Positions 33,281-44,399 of a stretch of DNA of 64,000 nucleotides are shown here, in pieces. Positions within the stretch are counted from its first letter, which is position 1. The number at the start of each line of letters is the position of its first letter. Source of the DNA: Eledone cirrhosa (Eukaryota > Mollusca > Cephalopoda > Octopoda > Eledonidae); the NCBI GenBank assembly GCA_964016885.1, contig OZ024743.1, positions 339,591,407 to 339,655,406 on the forward strand, given 5' to 3'. The notes under the pieces were generated by a model that searched no databases, was not told the DNA's origin, and saw only the letters and a program-made list of their open reading frames with translations. The translations under genes were made by a program, and so were the position numbers.

Positions 33281-34851
33281 TTAATGATGGTGATGGTGTT
33301 GGTGTTTGTGGTGATGGGGTTGGTGATGCTGGTGTGGATGGTGGCATATCTGTCCTAACTTTTTTGTTTGATAGTTTATTTGTTTCCCTCTGTATTGTTT
33401 TTGGAGGGGGGGGGGGGTTATTTTTTGGTTTCTTTTTTTCTTTTTTCCTGATACCGTTTCCAACTCCTCGTCGTCACAATCTGTCTCCAGTTGTGATAGG
33501 CCGGGGAGTGGAAAATCTTCCACAGGCGTTGGTTTTGGTTGTGGCGTGGTGGATGATGTAGGCGCTGGTGCTAGTTCTGTCGCGTTAGGTAGTGGTGGTG
33601 TTGGTTTTGCTACTGTTGCTGGGGGTTGTTGCTGTTACAGTTGCTTCTGTTGTTGCTGCTACAGTTGTTGCTGCCATCTCTGCTGCTGGTGGTGTTGATG
33701 GTTGAGTCACTGGAGTGGGTAGGAGAGGTGGCCTCAACCTTTTAGCCTGAGGGCAGAAAGCCCTTAGGTGGGTTCCTTCACCACAAACGACACACCTAGG
33801 CCTTCTGCCCTCAACAATTACGGTGAGGTGGATGCCGTCAGTGAGGTCTATTACCTCTGGGATCTCCTCAATGCTTTTTTGGTCCGCTTGGATCAGGAGC
33901 TCCATCCCAGATCCGGACCAGTTCGCCTGCTTTTCTTTCGCTATTTCGATTATCTTGGTATTGGCTTCGATGCCGGCGAGGACCGCAGCTATTAGCCAGG
34001 GAATTTCGATGGCCGGTGGAACGTGGGTGACCCTGATCTTTACGAGTCTCTGGCCACAATAGCTTGGGACGAGTGTGAAGTCGTCACTTCTTAATGGGGC
34101 CATGGAGTGTTCTCTAGCCTCCTGTGGTGTTTCAAAGAACACGTCCACGGTTCCATATTTCTGCCCACGTCTGATGTGGGGTTTTTTTGTCCACAGATGT
34201 CCCAAAGCTTTTGGGCTTTGGGACTCGGATGCCCGTTCCACTCGGCGCGATTTTATATTAATTGTTCGATAAGACACGGTGCATAGGCGCCGATGCTCCA
34301 TTTTATTAGGTGTGTGTTGGGGGGGGGCTGACCCTGTACCCATCTTTCTTTACCATTTTGGGGGGCTTCTTCTAATTCCTCCTGAGTTACCTGAAATGCT
34401 TCGCACTGTTTTGCTACTCTGGCAAAACTCAGAGTGGTTTTCTTAATTTCATTGTTGCAGTAGTTGTTATCGTTATTTTTGTTATTATTAATTTTAGTTT
34501 CAGTTGTGGTGGTGGTGGCGTCAGTGGTGTTCGGTGTGGAAGAGTTCATTTTGGTTGAATTCATTTCGATATCACGAGTTAATTTATTTTTTTCTTTTGT
34601 TTCTGTTGTCGCGGTGGTGGTGGGGGGGGGGTTGTCGCGGTGGTGGTGGTGGTGGTGGTGGTGGCGGCTTTAACACCTGAAGTCATTGGTAATGGCAGGA
34701 AATTAATATCTGCCTGAGACAAATTTAAAATATTGCTACTGCTTATATTTTTAGTGTTGGCAAACGTAGTAATATTTACAATGGTGGTGTCGGTGTGAGG
34801 TGTTAGTTTGTGAGGAAGGCTGTCAGCTTTGTGTGGCTGTGAGTCGTCCAT
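33281..34851 (-). pseudogene. Tx1-like LINE ORF1 (copy 2), frameshifted
   Basis: ORF1 begins at ATG 34851 (MDDSQPHKADSLPHKLTPHT). It breaks at a GTGG/G-rich tract near 34630 and again at a run of nine G at about 34319. The middle frame has KKTTLSFARVAKQCEAFQVT. The last long frame (252 residues, 34343-33585) has GTVDVFFETPQEAREH and IRVTHVPPAIEIPW, consistent with an RRM-like fold, and a zinc knuckle CVVCGEGTHLRAFC (C-x2-C-x4-H-x4-C), then a Thr/Ala-rich tail. PTPVEDFPLPGLSQ in another frame near 33.5 kb closes the ORF. The protein is expected to coat the element RNA. The breaks are all in homopolymers or trinucleotide runs, so assembly error is possible. Confidence 0.82.
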
Positions 34852-35070
34852 GTTTTTTTCAAAGAAAGTTTGGTTTTTTTTTGATAATTATAAAAGTTTA
34901 AATTTTGGGCTCAAGGCCCCAATCTTTTTGAGTGTCCTTTTTGGAAAACAATGTATGTGCACTTATATACAGTTAACAATAAAAAATTTCCATAAATGGC
35001 AATTTTAAACAAACGAAAACAACAAACCTTTGCGGAGCTCACGATGATACGATGTACTACGTAGGTCGCC

Positions 35071-35115
<45 letters not shown>
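35071..35115. repeat. (AAT)n array
   Basis: About fourteen AAT units between the 5' end of Tx1-like copy 2 and the first RLE-type 3' fragment. Confidence 0.92.
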
Positions 35116-35116
<1 letters not shown>

Positions 35117-35468
35117 GCCTGACTGTGGATGTGGCCTGCCCATTCGACACGAGAGTGCAAGAGAAGGAGAGGGAGAAAATTAACCGTTACCAGGACTTAA
35201 AGTGGGAGGTAAAAAGGATTTGGAACTGCCATGAAGTCAAAGTGGTCCCGATTGTCATAGGCGCACTAGGTACTATCTCAAGGAGTTTCCAAGGTTAGTT
35301 AAAGAAAATTGGCCCCGCCCCGCTTTTTGGAACACTTCAAAAGCATGCTTGCTGGGAACAGCAAGAACACTCCGATACGTCCTGAATATCTGAGGCTGCA
35401 GGTAGTGGCTTGATATTCATTTCAACAAACTTTCCAGTTAACTAACATCAATGACTGAGACTCAAAGA
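35116..35468 (+). pseudogene. R4/Dong-like LINE 3' fragment (first copy)
   Basis: It repeats the last ~350 bp of the element that follows: DVACPFDTRVQEKEREKINR and the 3' UTR starting TGAGGCTGCAGGTAGTGGCT. A frameshift lies near 35295 (AAGGTTAGTTAAAG). It is 5'-truncated directly against (AAT)n and followed by (AAT)n. Confidence 0.88.
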
Positions 35469-35469
35469 A

Positions 35470-35470
35470 C

Positions 35471-35508
<38 letters not shown>

Positions 35509-35517
35509 TAATAATAA
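35470..35517. repeat. (AAT)n array
   Basis: About a dozen AAT units, with one GAT interruption, between the two R4/Dong-like copies. Confidence 0.92.
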
Positions 35518-35535
35518 GGTAAATGTGGAGTCATT

Positions 35536-36852
35536 GTGATGAGGAGGGGTAGGTTGAGCAGAAGTAACGGGATCCAGATACCAACAGGTGAGATGATAAA
35601 GGAAATTGACTCTGAGGAAGGATACAAGTATTTGGGCGTTCTGGAGGCTGATGGCATAAAGAACAAAAAAATGAAGGAATTGTTAAGAACTGAATACATT
35701 CGGAGAGTAAGGAGCGTATTGAAGTCACATCTGAACAGCAGAAATGCCATAAGCGCAGTAAATTCCCGAGCTGTGTCTATTATTAGGTACAGTGCGGGAA
35801 TTCTGAGATGGAATGTTGCTGAACAAAAAGAAATGGATAGGAAGACTAGGAAGCTATTGACTATCTACAACATGTTCCACAAGAGGAGTGATGTCGATAG
35901 ACTCTACCTAAGGAGATCTGAGGGTGGAAGAGGTCTTATCAGCATAGAGGACTGTGTTCAGATGGAGAAAAACAACCTATACAAATACGTGACCTATAGT
36001 AAGGAGCCAATGCTCAGAGCTGTACTGAAGGAGGGGACAGTAGGCCAGGGGATATCCAAGGAGGAAATAACATCAAGGAGGAAGAGCAGCCTTAAGGGAA
36101 AATCCCTTCATAGTACCTTCTTTGAGAAAACTGAATTTAGAGATCCACAGACATGGAACTGGTTGAGAAGAGGAGACCTCAAAAAGGCTACAGAAGGAAT
36201 GCTAATGGCTGCGCAGGAGCAGGCCCTCAAAACGAAGTGGTTGAAGCACCATATCTACAAGGAGGAGGCTAGCCCACTGTGCAGGATCTGTGGAGAGAGA
36301 GAGGAGACTGTGGCTCACATTGTGTCCGAGTGTAAACACCTAGCCCAGACCCACTATAAGGGCTGGAGACACGATGTGATGGGCAGGGTGATCCACTGGC
36401 ACCTGTGCAAAGTAAACAATCTACCACATTCTGAGAAATGGTATGAGCATAGGCCAGAGGCGGTGATGGAGAACAGTCAGGTGAAGGTGCTGTGGGATTT
36501 TAGGATACAGACGGACAAAAAACTGGAACACAATAGACCTGACCTGGTGGTTGTGGACAAAGAAAAAAGATCGTGCCTGATTGTGGATGTGGCCTGCCCG
36601 TTCGACACGAGAGTGCAAGAGAAGGAGAGGGAGAAAATTAACCGATACCAGGACCTAAAGTGGGAGGTGAAAAGGATTTGGAACTGCCATGAAGTCAAAG
36701 TGATCCCGGTTGTCATAGGCGCACTGGGGACTATCTCCAAAGGTTTCCAGGAATGGTTAAAGAAAATCGGCCCCTTCACGCTTTTTGGAACGCTTCAAAA
36801 GGCATGCTTGCTTGGAACGGCAAGAACCCTCCGATACGTCCTGAATATCTGA
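35536..36852 (+). CDS. R4/Dong-like LINE: linker, CCHC finger and restriction-like endonuclease
   Basis: A 438-residue open frame. Residues 28-110 (GYKYLGVLEAD, SIIRYSAGILRWN) are the region after the RT palm, and SDVDRLYLRRSEGGRGLISI (118-137) is typical of R2/R4-group elements. A zinc motif CRICGEREETVAHIVSEC uses Cys249, Cys252, His261 and Cys266. The PD-(D/E)xK nuclease follows: RPDLVVVDKEKRSCLIVDVA with Pro335-Asp336 and Asp351, then the YQDLKWE stretch. The RT catalytic core is absent, so the copy is 5'-truncated, but the remaining frame is open to its natural stop. These elements cleave a specific target with the RLE domain and prime from it. Dong is known to sit in TAA repeats; this copy is bounded by (AAT)n on both sides. 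A host co-option is possible but unsupported. Confidence 0.85.
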   Translation: MMRRGRLSRSNGIQIPTGEMIKEIDSEEGYKYLGVLEADGIKNKKMKELLRTEYIRRVRSVLKSHLNSRNAISAVNSRAVSIIRYSAGILRWNVAEQKEMDRKTRKLLTIYNMFHKRSDVDRLYLRRSEGGRGLISIEDCVQMEKNNLYKYVTYSKEPMLRAVLKEGTVGQGISKEEITSRRKSSLKGKSLHSTFFEKTEFRDPQTWNWLRRGDLKKATEGMLMAAQEQALKTKWLKHHIYKEEASPLCRICGEREETVAHIVSECKHLAQTHYKGWRHDVMGRVIHWHLCKVNNLPHSEKWYEHRPEAVMENSQVKVLWDFRIQTDKKLEHNRPDLVVVDKEKRSCLIVDVACPFDTRVQEKEREKINRYQDLKWEVKRIWNCHEVKVIPVVIGALGTISKGFQEWLKKIGPFTLFGTLQKACLLGTARTLRYVLNI

Positions 36853-36938
36853 GGCTGCAGGTAGTGGCTTGATATTCAATCCAACGGACTTTCCAGTTAA
36901 CCAACATCAATGACTGAGATTCAAGGAATAACAATAAC

Positions 36939-36988
<50 letters not shown>

Positions 36989-36990
36989 GG
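36853..36990 (+). repeat. R4/Dong-like 3' UTR and terminal (AAT)n array
   Basis: A conserved 3' UTR (TGAGGCTGCAGGTAGTGGCT to TCAAGGAATAACAA) runs into (AAT)n at 36930-36988. Confidence 0.88.
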
Positions 36991-37985
36991 TTAAAGTAGA
37001 ATACACTAAAGCCTTTTTACATTAGGCAACGTGCCAATTGCTTTAGAACAGAAAAATCAGTACAGAAAACAGATGGTATAAGAACACGAAAAAACTGTCT
37101 CAAAAAGAAAATAATGATTAAGAAAACTTGCTTTTATAAACATATTACATAAAAAAAGAAAGAACAATCCAATATCTTTATCAAATATATTAAAGTATCC
37201 CCAAAAAGATAACGCTGCATACATTGAGATATGTTGTAGAGAATTAAAAGCGGCAAGGAAATCAGTTATTATCAACAAATTTGATACGAAAGGTCTGTGG
37301 AATATATTGTACAAAATACAAACATGTTGGCTTTACTATTTCTATTATCTTAATCCTCTTACAACACTTTCTTAGTTCATCATACTAGTTCTCTAAAAAT
37401 TGATATACACTTCGTATGCAACAAACTGTTGCCAACATCCATATTATATTTAAATATGCAATTGGCGTTAAAGGGGGCTTTATCAGAAGTCATGCAAGTC
37501 ATAAATGTCATGCAGCATCTTCAGAAATAAACATATGCGAGATTTCTATGTGGAGTGAGTTGGTCAAGGTAATTCACTATCAGATAATAACTAGTTCGGT
37601 AATTCACTGTTCTGAGTTAGAATTCCTTTAGAATAGAAACTGTATTTCAACCTTGTGGGATAGATAAAGTATATGTGAGTATATATCAGTAATATACAGA
37701 AACGATTTGGTTGGGTATGCCAAAACGTTGACTTTATTTCTAATCAAAATATATCCACATTTGTAGACTTAACAGGGATGGAGATGCGGAAACTGGAAAG
37801 AGCCGGTTTAAATATTTAGAGTTCTAATCATGTTTGAGTTGTAAGCGTAAAAGAATACGAGTTATATGAAATTCAAGACCCTTGCATGGTTTCAATCTAA
37901 CTTTGAAGCTATTTAACTTAGCCAACTAACGTCCATGTGCAAAACGCATTCATGTTATAGTTCCCTATTTTCGTTCTATAATTAT
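36991..37985. other. Unassigned interval
   Basis: No gene recognised in about 1 kb of AT-rich sequence. Confidence 0.4.
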
Positions 37986-37989
37986 ACGA

Positions 37990-38100
37990 CGGGCGGATAG
38001 GATGTGCTCTCTGAAGTCAACATTACATTTATCTTTTCGGGGTCAATATAAGAGTGCCAGTTAAGTACAAGGGTCGATTCTTTTTCTATAACCCTTTCTC
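37990..38100 (+). mobile_element. OK/OR-type SINE, internally deleted
   Basis: GGGCGGATAGGATGTGCTCT head remnant, then TTTTCGGGGTCAATATAAGA and GTGCCAGTTAAGTAC. The B-box region is lost. Confidence 0.55.
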
Positions 38101-38336
38101 ATTTCCTCTCTCATTCTTCTTCTCTGTAAGAAATCAACTGTGTTCAGTCATGGAGAGGTCAATCACTGGTTGGTTGCATTTCCAGTGGCGAGAGTGACAA
38201 GGGATTCTTTATGTATTTCGCTGCAGAACAAATATCTCAAGAGACATTTCTCAAAAAGTTCTTTTTTAGTTTCCTCATTGGCGAAAGATGTACACATGCC
38301 CACACACACGTGCACCGGCATACATCTATATATTTA

Positions 38337-38530
38337 GGGGAAAATTAAGTATAAAGTGAAACTGTCATAGTATATATATTTAGTGGTGTGCTAAGTGAAA
38401 GGTGAGACTGTCATAGTATATACTTAGGGACGTGTTAAGTAACCGTAAAATGGGAATACCGTAATATATATTTAATGATGTGCTAAGTGTAAAGCGAGAT
38501 TAAATAATTTATATTTAGTGATTACGATAA
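38337..38530. repeat. Minisatellite, ~60-bp unit
   Basis: About three and a half degenerate copies of a unit containing GTGCTAAGTG, GAGACTGTCATAGTATATA and TTTAGTG: 38339, 38390, 38440 and 38490. Confidence 0.7.
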
Positions 38531-38820
38531 TACATCTTAGATGAGAATGAAGTTGTGATAGATCTCAGAACGATGTCTGTCTCCGAGCCTACTTCCACGA
38601 CCATGTCTTAAAAAGCTTGATTAATCCATGACGATAGGAATCGTCTTCCGTCTTGTTTCTATGGTCGAGCACTCCTAAAGGGAGTTTTGGTTTTGAAATT
38701 TGGCTGATTGTTTTCCTCCTCTCTCGCCATATTCCTACAGCGCGATTCAATTTGTGTGTAAAATCTTTATACAGTACTTTGTACTCCCCTCAGACATCCC
38801 CCCACACACACAGACACACG

Positions 38821-38839
38821 CGCACACACACACACACGC

Positions 38840-38908
<69 letters not shown>
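38821..38908. repeat. (CA)n microsatellite
   Basis: CA dinucleotide with GCAC interruptions in its left part. Confidence 0.95.
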
Positions 38909-38911
<3 letters not shown>

Positions 38912-39029
38912 CCGTCGACTTCATTATAAGAAGTCCTCCTCCACACATGCTATCAGAAACGCGTTTGGAGTTCTCTTCTCTTCAGAGAGGTTCATTTTTG
39001 CGAGATGAAAATAATACTTTGCTAATCTC

Positions 39030-40560
39030 CTAAACCCGATCACAGCAGCATCATCTGATGTACACGAGATACATTTGGGAGCGATGACTAATCTCTCGGT
39101 GGCTGAGGTCACAAGAGCGGTCAAAGATCTCAAATGTGACAAGGCCGTTGGGGAGGGTGAAATTCGGTCCGAGATGTTAAAATCTTTAAATAGAGAAGGC
39201 ACTCTCTGGCCGACTTGTGTGTGCTGGGTGGCCTGGGTCTCTGGAAAGACGCCTAAGCAATGGCAATCGGAAGTAATAATCCCAATTTTCAAAAGGAGGA
39301 GACAAGAGAGATAGCTCCAATCATAGAGGGAACTCTTTGTTAAGCCTCAAGTAGTAAAGTCTATGCTAAGTCTCTGACAAAGAGATGTAAGGAGATTGTC
39401 GATTCCAAGCTAGCTGATGAACAGTGTGGTTCTTGCTCCGGATACAGTACAGTGCGGTCGGTCTTTGAGAAATCATGGGAGTATTATCAAGAGGTGTATG
39501 CTTGTTTTGTAGACCTAGAAAAAGCATACGACCACATTCCACGCTACCTGCTGTGGAAGGTTCTGCAGGAGTATAGGATCGATGGACAGCTTCTTGTTGC
39601 CCCGATGTCTCTATACGAATACCCTAGTACTTTTGTTTGGATAAATGGTGCTAAATCGAAACTATTCAATGTAGGTGTCGGATTCCACGAAGAGTGCGTA
39701 CTCTCACCTTTCCTGTTTATAATCTTCACGAACGATGACATGCACAGCCAGGTTGGAAATGGTATCATGACTGGCAGGTGTAAGATCAATCGGTTGGAAT
39801 TTACAGGCGACATGGGGTTACTTAACTCGTCAGATGATCTCCAACTTCCACTTGATAGGTTGATGTCGAATGTTGCATGGCTGGAATGAAAATCAGTTCT
39901 GCGAAAACTGAAACACTCGTCCTCTCAAGGAAGCCTGTGCAGCTGTGCAGTGCACTGTACATGTGAGTGTAGTTCCATAGAAGCAGGTGAAGAAGTTCAA
40001 GTATCTCAAGTATCTTGGGGCCGTGGTCACGTGTGATGGAAGGCAGGAGGCTAGTGCAGTAATGTGCCAGCTTGAGCATCAATAATCAGAAGAAGGGAGG
40101 TAGTTGTAAAAGCCAAACTCGCTATCTTCAATTCGGTATTCGTGCCAACTATTACCTATGGTCATAAATGTTAGGTAAATATCGAAAGAATACGATCGCG
40201 AATACAAGCGGTAGATATGGGGTTCTCTCGAAGAGTTTTTGGACTAACGTTACTCGATAAAGTGCATAGCTCGGAGATCAAAGAATCGCTTCAGGTAGGG
40301 CCGCTACTTCTCCGAATTGAGAGCTCACAACACCGATACTACGGGCATGTGGTTAGAATGACTCAGGAAAGAATCACTGGACAGATTTTACGGGCAGGAA
40401 ACTCAGAGGTAGACGCCGAGCAAGATAGTTGGATAACATCCATGAGCTCGGCTTGTTTTACTTGGGGATCCAGCCGGATCAATTGGAGTGGTGGCTTCTA
40501 ACAGGACCCGATGGAAGGCGTGTTTGAGGTCTCTGACCGCACGACTCTCTTAAGAAGTGG
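39030..40560 (+). pseudogene. Decayed LINE reverse transcriptase (same family as the 9, 57 and 63 kb fragments)
   Basis: Three broken frames read as one polymerase. 39084-39310 has VTRAVKDLKCDKAVGEGEI and KTPKQWQSEVIIPIFK. 39452-39889 has motif A CFVDLEKAYDHIPRYLLWKV, INGAKSKLFNVGVGFHEECV and LSPFLFIIF; the usual FADD box has become FTGD. 40100-40500 has SVFVPTITYG, RRVFGLTLLDKVHSSEIKE, LLRIESSQHRYYGHVVRM. Mutations hit the catalytic box, so it is inactive. I do not assign the clade. It ends in a short A run at 40562 and not in (GAA)n. Confidence 0.85.
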
Positions 40561-40562
40561 GT

Positions 40563-41296
40563 GAAAAAAAAAATGTACATAAACACAAATATGATTATAA
40601 ACAGCACACATGAATATATTCAAGCAATTCTATGTTTATTTCATTCAGAAAGAAAATTGTTTATATTTACGTCCGGAAAGTCAGACAAAACAAAAAATAG
40701 ACACAGCCAAATGCACGGATCACGTCTGAAAGAGAAGAATCACTTGTGATATTTATAGCTTTCTCGGTAACTAACTTAAACTTTTTGAAATAGGCAACGT
40801 AGTTCATTGCAGATAGACTTGATATTGTTTACTGTCACACACAAACATTACTTATACACAGGCACCAAATACATATAAACATATGCCATATACATATATA
40901 GTTGAAAGCGTAAAGACAAAGGCATCTTATATTTATCCCAGACTAATTTACTTCAGAGATAATGTTAATAACCCACGCAATATTTTCCTTTATTGGTCCT
41001 TTTGAATATCAAAAATACTTTTAGCCGTTTTAGGCTTCATCAACTGGATGTTAGAAATAAGTGGCTAAAATTAGTGCAGGTTAATTGCTTATATTTTAGT
41101 TGAAAGGAAAAACATTGACTCTAAGTGTGAATGAGTTTTATTGCATGATGTAAGGATTTAGAAAAGTGTTTAGTATAGAGGTGTGAGGTAAACAGAATGA
41201 GTTGCTTCATTGTTCATGATCAATAGTATTCGCTGATCAGAATAGCAATTCTATTGGCTTGAAAGGAAATATTAAATGAGATTATTACAACTAATA
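40563..41296. other. Unassigned interval
   Basis: No gene or named repeat recognised. Confidence 0.4.
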
Positions 41297-41975
41297 CGAT
41301 TTATCGAGGCGCTTTGATGATTTGACATTTGAAAATGTTGATATCCAAACACAAAGTCGCTACAATGATAATGATAATAGTGTTAGAAAACCGGGTAATG
41401 TAGAAAATAAGCGATCAAACGCCTCGATTTGTTCGCTTCCGATTGTAACACCTGAAGCTATCATATATATAGTCACTAATTTATGTATTTACAGTAGTAA
41501 ATTGATGTTTATAATAGTAAAACCAATTTAATAGAAAAAGAAAAAATATTAGATTGAGAGGAAAGAATGGAATGTAAAATAAGAAAAGATAAACAACGGA
41601 AAAGGAAAGGGAAAGCAAGGACTCTAGTGACATAGAAGAATGGGGAGGGGAAGGGGAGGGTGATGGGTTCTGGGCCTAGGGCACGGTGGTAATGGGGCTG
41701 CATCCTGCGGACAAGACCGCAAAAGCATTCCCGCGGACAATTGCCAGCAACAACCACCTAATTTGGAAATAAACTGCCAGTTAGCTGCCATTTGATGTAA
41801 TGGTAACATATTTGGTTATCTGTAATGATTGCTGGCCACTTATTTTCTATCTCTAAAGTTATTTTGCCGGGTTTTCTAATGCTATCATCATTGTAGTTTG
41901 GATATCAACATTTTCAAATTTCAAATCATCCAAGCGCTTCAGTAAATCGGGCTAACCGCTGAAGTTATCATATAT
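41297..41975. repeat. Long inverted repeat (~100-bp arms) around ~450 bp
   Basis: The left arm (41297-41402, containing GATGATTTGACATTTGAAAATGTTG) and the reverse complement of the right arm (41857-41975, with GATGATTTGAAATTTGAAAATGTTG in split form) agree over about 100 bp with small indels. No ORF between them. It could be a foldback element or solo termini of a PLE-like element; no hammerhead core is visible. Confidence 0.7.
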
Positions 41976-42209
41976 AGTTCCTAGTATTGACAGAAACTAA
42001 GAAGTCTCAGTTGACCTTGATGATAAATATTACTTCCTATGTTTACCTTTGTGTGTGTGTGTGTCGGTTCCATTTTGTACTGCCAAGTTTCTTCACAATC
42101 TGAAGAATTTCTCTGATTTTATTGCACACAATTTAACAAGAATTTCAGTTGAGAAATAACAACTGTGTTAGAAGGAATTCCACAAGAGCAAGTTCGAAAA
42201 TAATACTTA

Positions 42210-42376
42210 CCGTATTTCTCGGCGCCGAAGATGCTTCGTCATCGGGGACGCACCCTAATTTTGACAACCCAAAATTTGAAAAAGAATAATAAACAACCTT
42301 CGGCCTCCAGGACGCATGGTAGATTTTTGCGACTTATTTTAGGAAAAAGTAGCGTCTTCGGCGCCGGGAAATACGG
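42210..42376. mobile_element. MITE with CCGTATTT termini and TA target duplication (167 bp)
   Basis: The ends CCGTATTTCTCGGCGCCGAAG and CTTCGGCGCCGGGAAATACGG are an almost perfect inverted repeat of about 21 bp, flanked by TA on both sides. No ORF. The TA duplication points to a Tc/mariner-type transposase in trans. Confidence 0.8.
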
Positions 42377-42567
42377 TAATGCTTGTTGGTAAAACTACAG
42401 CCTTCCCCCGAAATTGAGAATAAATTAGTGGTATGTACCATGTTTTCGCTAACGAATTTAGGAGTCCATTAGGAGTCACAGGCACCATCTCGATACCCAC
42501 AGCCTTGATCCAACACAACATCCAGGCTATAACAACTGGAAGAAGAGTCGGCTGCACCAGAACTGGG

Positions 42568-42692
42568 CTGGAACATTTTTTATCGACCCTGAAAATATGA
42601 AAGGTAAAGTGCACCTCGATGGAATTTGAAATTAGAATGCAGACGTGGACCAACATCCAACGCTTTAACAACTCTGCCAAATCGACCGACAG
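42568..42692 (-). mobile_element. OK/OR-type SINE fragment
   Basis: Minus strand: CGGTCGATTTGGCAGAGTTG head, AATTTCAAATTCCATCGAGG and TTTCAGGGTCGATAAAAAAT. Confidence 0.6.
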
Positions 42693-42704
42693 TAATATCA
42701 GTAA

Positions 42705-42815
42705 TAATTTTTAATATAGGGTCAAGGCTACACATTCCTGGGGAAGGGTTAGTTGACTAAATTGACGCCAGTACTTTTATCGACGACGAAAGAATAAAAG
42801 GGCGGGATTTTAACA
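42705..42815 (-). mobile_element. OK/OR-type SINE 3' fragment, diverged
   Basis: Minus strand: TCGTCGATAAAAGTACTGGC, GTCAATTTAGTCAACTAACC and TGTAGCCTTGACCCTATATT. Confidence 0.5.
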
Positions 42816-42903
42816 TAGAATATAGAATATATAAAAGGGTTAATTAAACGAGTTCTATTCAGTCGTTTAATAGAAAGCTAGGTATATGTATGTGCGTACA
42901 CTT

Positions 42904-43004
<101 letters not shown>

Positions 43005-43008
43005 TATA

Positions 43009-43110
43009 CAGGGTTAGGTTTAGGGTTAAAATGTATACACACTTTGATTGCCTGTACAGGCAATATTTATTAGAATGCTGTTGAAGTGTGTATACATTTT
43101 TGGGGACACC

Positions 43111-43113
<3 letters not shown>
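43009..43113. mobile_element. Short TIR element (105 bp) inserted in a TA microsatellite
   Basis: Left end CAGGGTTAGGTTTAGGGTTA then AAAATGTATACACACTT; right end AAGTGTGTATACATTTTTGG then GGACACCCTG. The inner 17 bp of the arms are perfectly complementary. It is flanked by TA on both sides, inside (TA)n. Typical of a Tc/mariner MITE. Confidence 0.75.

Positions 43114-43183
<70 letters not shown>
43114..43183. repeat. (TA)n microsatellite
   Basis: About 70 bp pure TA; the continuation of the array split by the preceding MITE. Confidence 0.95.
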
Positions 43184-43187
<4 letters not shown>

Positions 43188-43336
43188 ATATAGAAATGGC
43201 TTCTACAGGACTAGAACTGTTTCATTCAAGAGAAATCTAGAAATCTAGATTAAATATTTATACTTTGCTATGTATTGAGTACCTTACTTACTGTGGTTAC
43301 CCCCGATTGAACCCGGGATAAACATATAGATATATA

Positions 43337-43337
43337 T

Positions 43338-43376
<39 letters not shown>
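43337..43376. repeat. (TA)n microsatellite
   Basis: About 40 bp TA. Confidence 0.9.
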
Positions 43377-43379
<3 letters not shown>

Positions 43380-43380
<1 letters not shown>

Positions 43381-44285
43381 GTATATATTTAAGCAAGACA
43401 CTGATCTACACTGTCAGACTCATGACATAGCCGTGACTATATATAGTCAGACACGAAGATAAATATAGATTAGACACTGAAGTGGTGACCTTGTCCTAGG
43501 CATCACACACCTAAAACGTCTAAAATAGTTCTATTAATACATATCACAAGTGATAAGGATACCGATGAAATAAGCTCCTTGGTGTTTTTGTTTTGTCTTG
43601 TTTTTAAACTTAATTTATATTTTTGGTTCCTGAATAAAGATACAGTGAAAAACAAAATTTTTGTGAGACTTTATTCTACTTATTTTTTGCTTATATATTT
43701 TTCTAACATCTTTTTTTTTATGTTTATCGAGTTTTAATAATATATTTTACAGTTATTAGCATACAAAGGTCAAAGGTGGTAAATGTCAGACTTATAAATT
43801 CCTTTCAAAAACAGTTTTGGTTCCTCTTAGAATGTTAAGAATTTACTCTGTATTTTCGTTTCGTTAAGAATATTTTTATTGTTAGTGTTGCAAATATGCG
43901 TTAATAAATGTATTTTGATAAGAAAACACCCATTAAGGCTGTTGTTGCTGCTAAGCCCTGGGTCAGTCTCATTTTAATTAATCGTGGCATATCCCATGTT
44001 TTGTATATCTATGACTACATTATCAAATTGTAGAGTATTTTTTAAAGAATGTAAGATATGATTTGAGAATGATTTTCTTGACTGCTAGTTTTAGCACGTA
44101 GAGCGACCTCATAGGGCAGTGATCCACAGCATGGGTTTTGCAGACCCATGGAGCTCCGCTAGGGTAGTATTTAGAGTTTGTGAGCTCAGTTCAGAATTTC
44201 AAGTATTTTATTAAAAACATTATACACACCCTTTATTGGGTATCCATTCTTCGCTAAAAATAAACATATCTCTTTTTATTATTAT
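43380..44285. other. Unassigned interval
   Basis: No gene or named repeat recognised. Confidence 0.4.
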
Positions 44286-44288
44286 TGG

Positions 44289-44396
44289 CGCCGAGGTTAA
44301 CTTTGCCTTTCATCCTTACGGGGTCGATAAAATAAAGTACCAGTAATACACTGGATAATTTGCTGGCCTTGTGCCAAAAGTAGAAACAATTATTAT
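44289..44396 (+). mobile_element. OK/OR-type SINE, 5'-truncated
   Basis: Begins at CGCCGAGGTTAACTTTGCC and runs to GCCAAAAGTAGAAACAATTA; the tRNA head is absent. Confidence 0.85.
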
Positions 44397-44399
44397 TCT

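Larger units (their letters stand above)
29183..35070 (-). mobile_element. Full-length Tx1-like LINE (copy 2)
   Basis: A complete-looking element on the minus strand: 5' region (35.07-34.85 kb), ORF1 in three frames (34.85-33.4 kb), ORF2 from ATG at 32851 to a stop at 29437, a 3' UTR of about 250 bp, and (AAT)n arrays on both outer sides. ORF2 carries one nonsense codon and several frameshifts, so it is dead although structurally complete. Confidence 0.85.
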
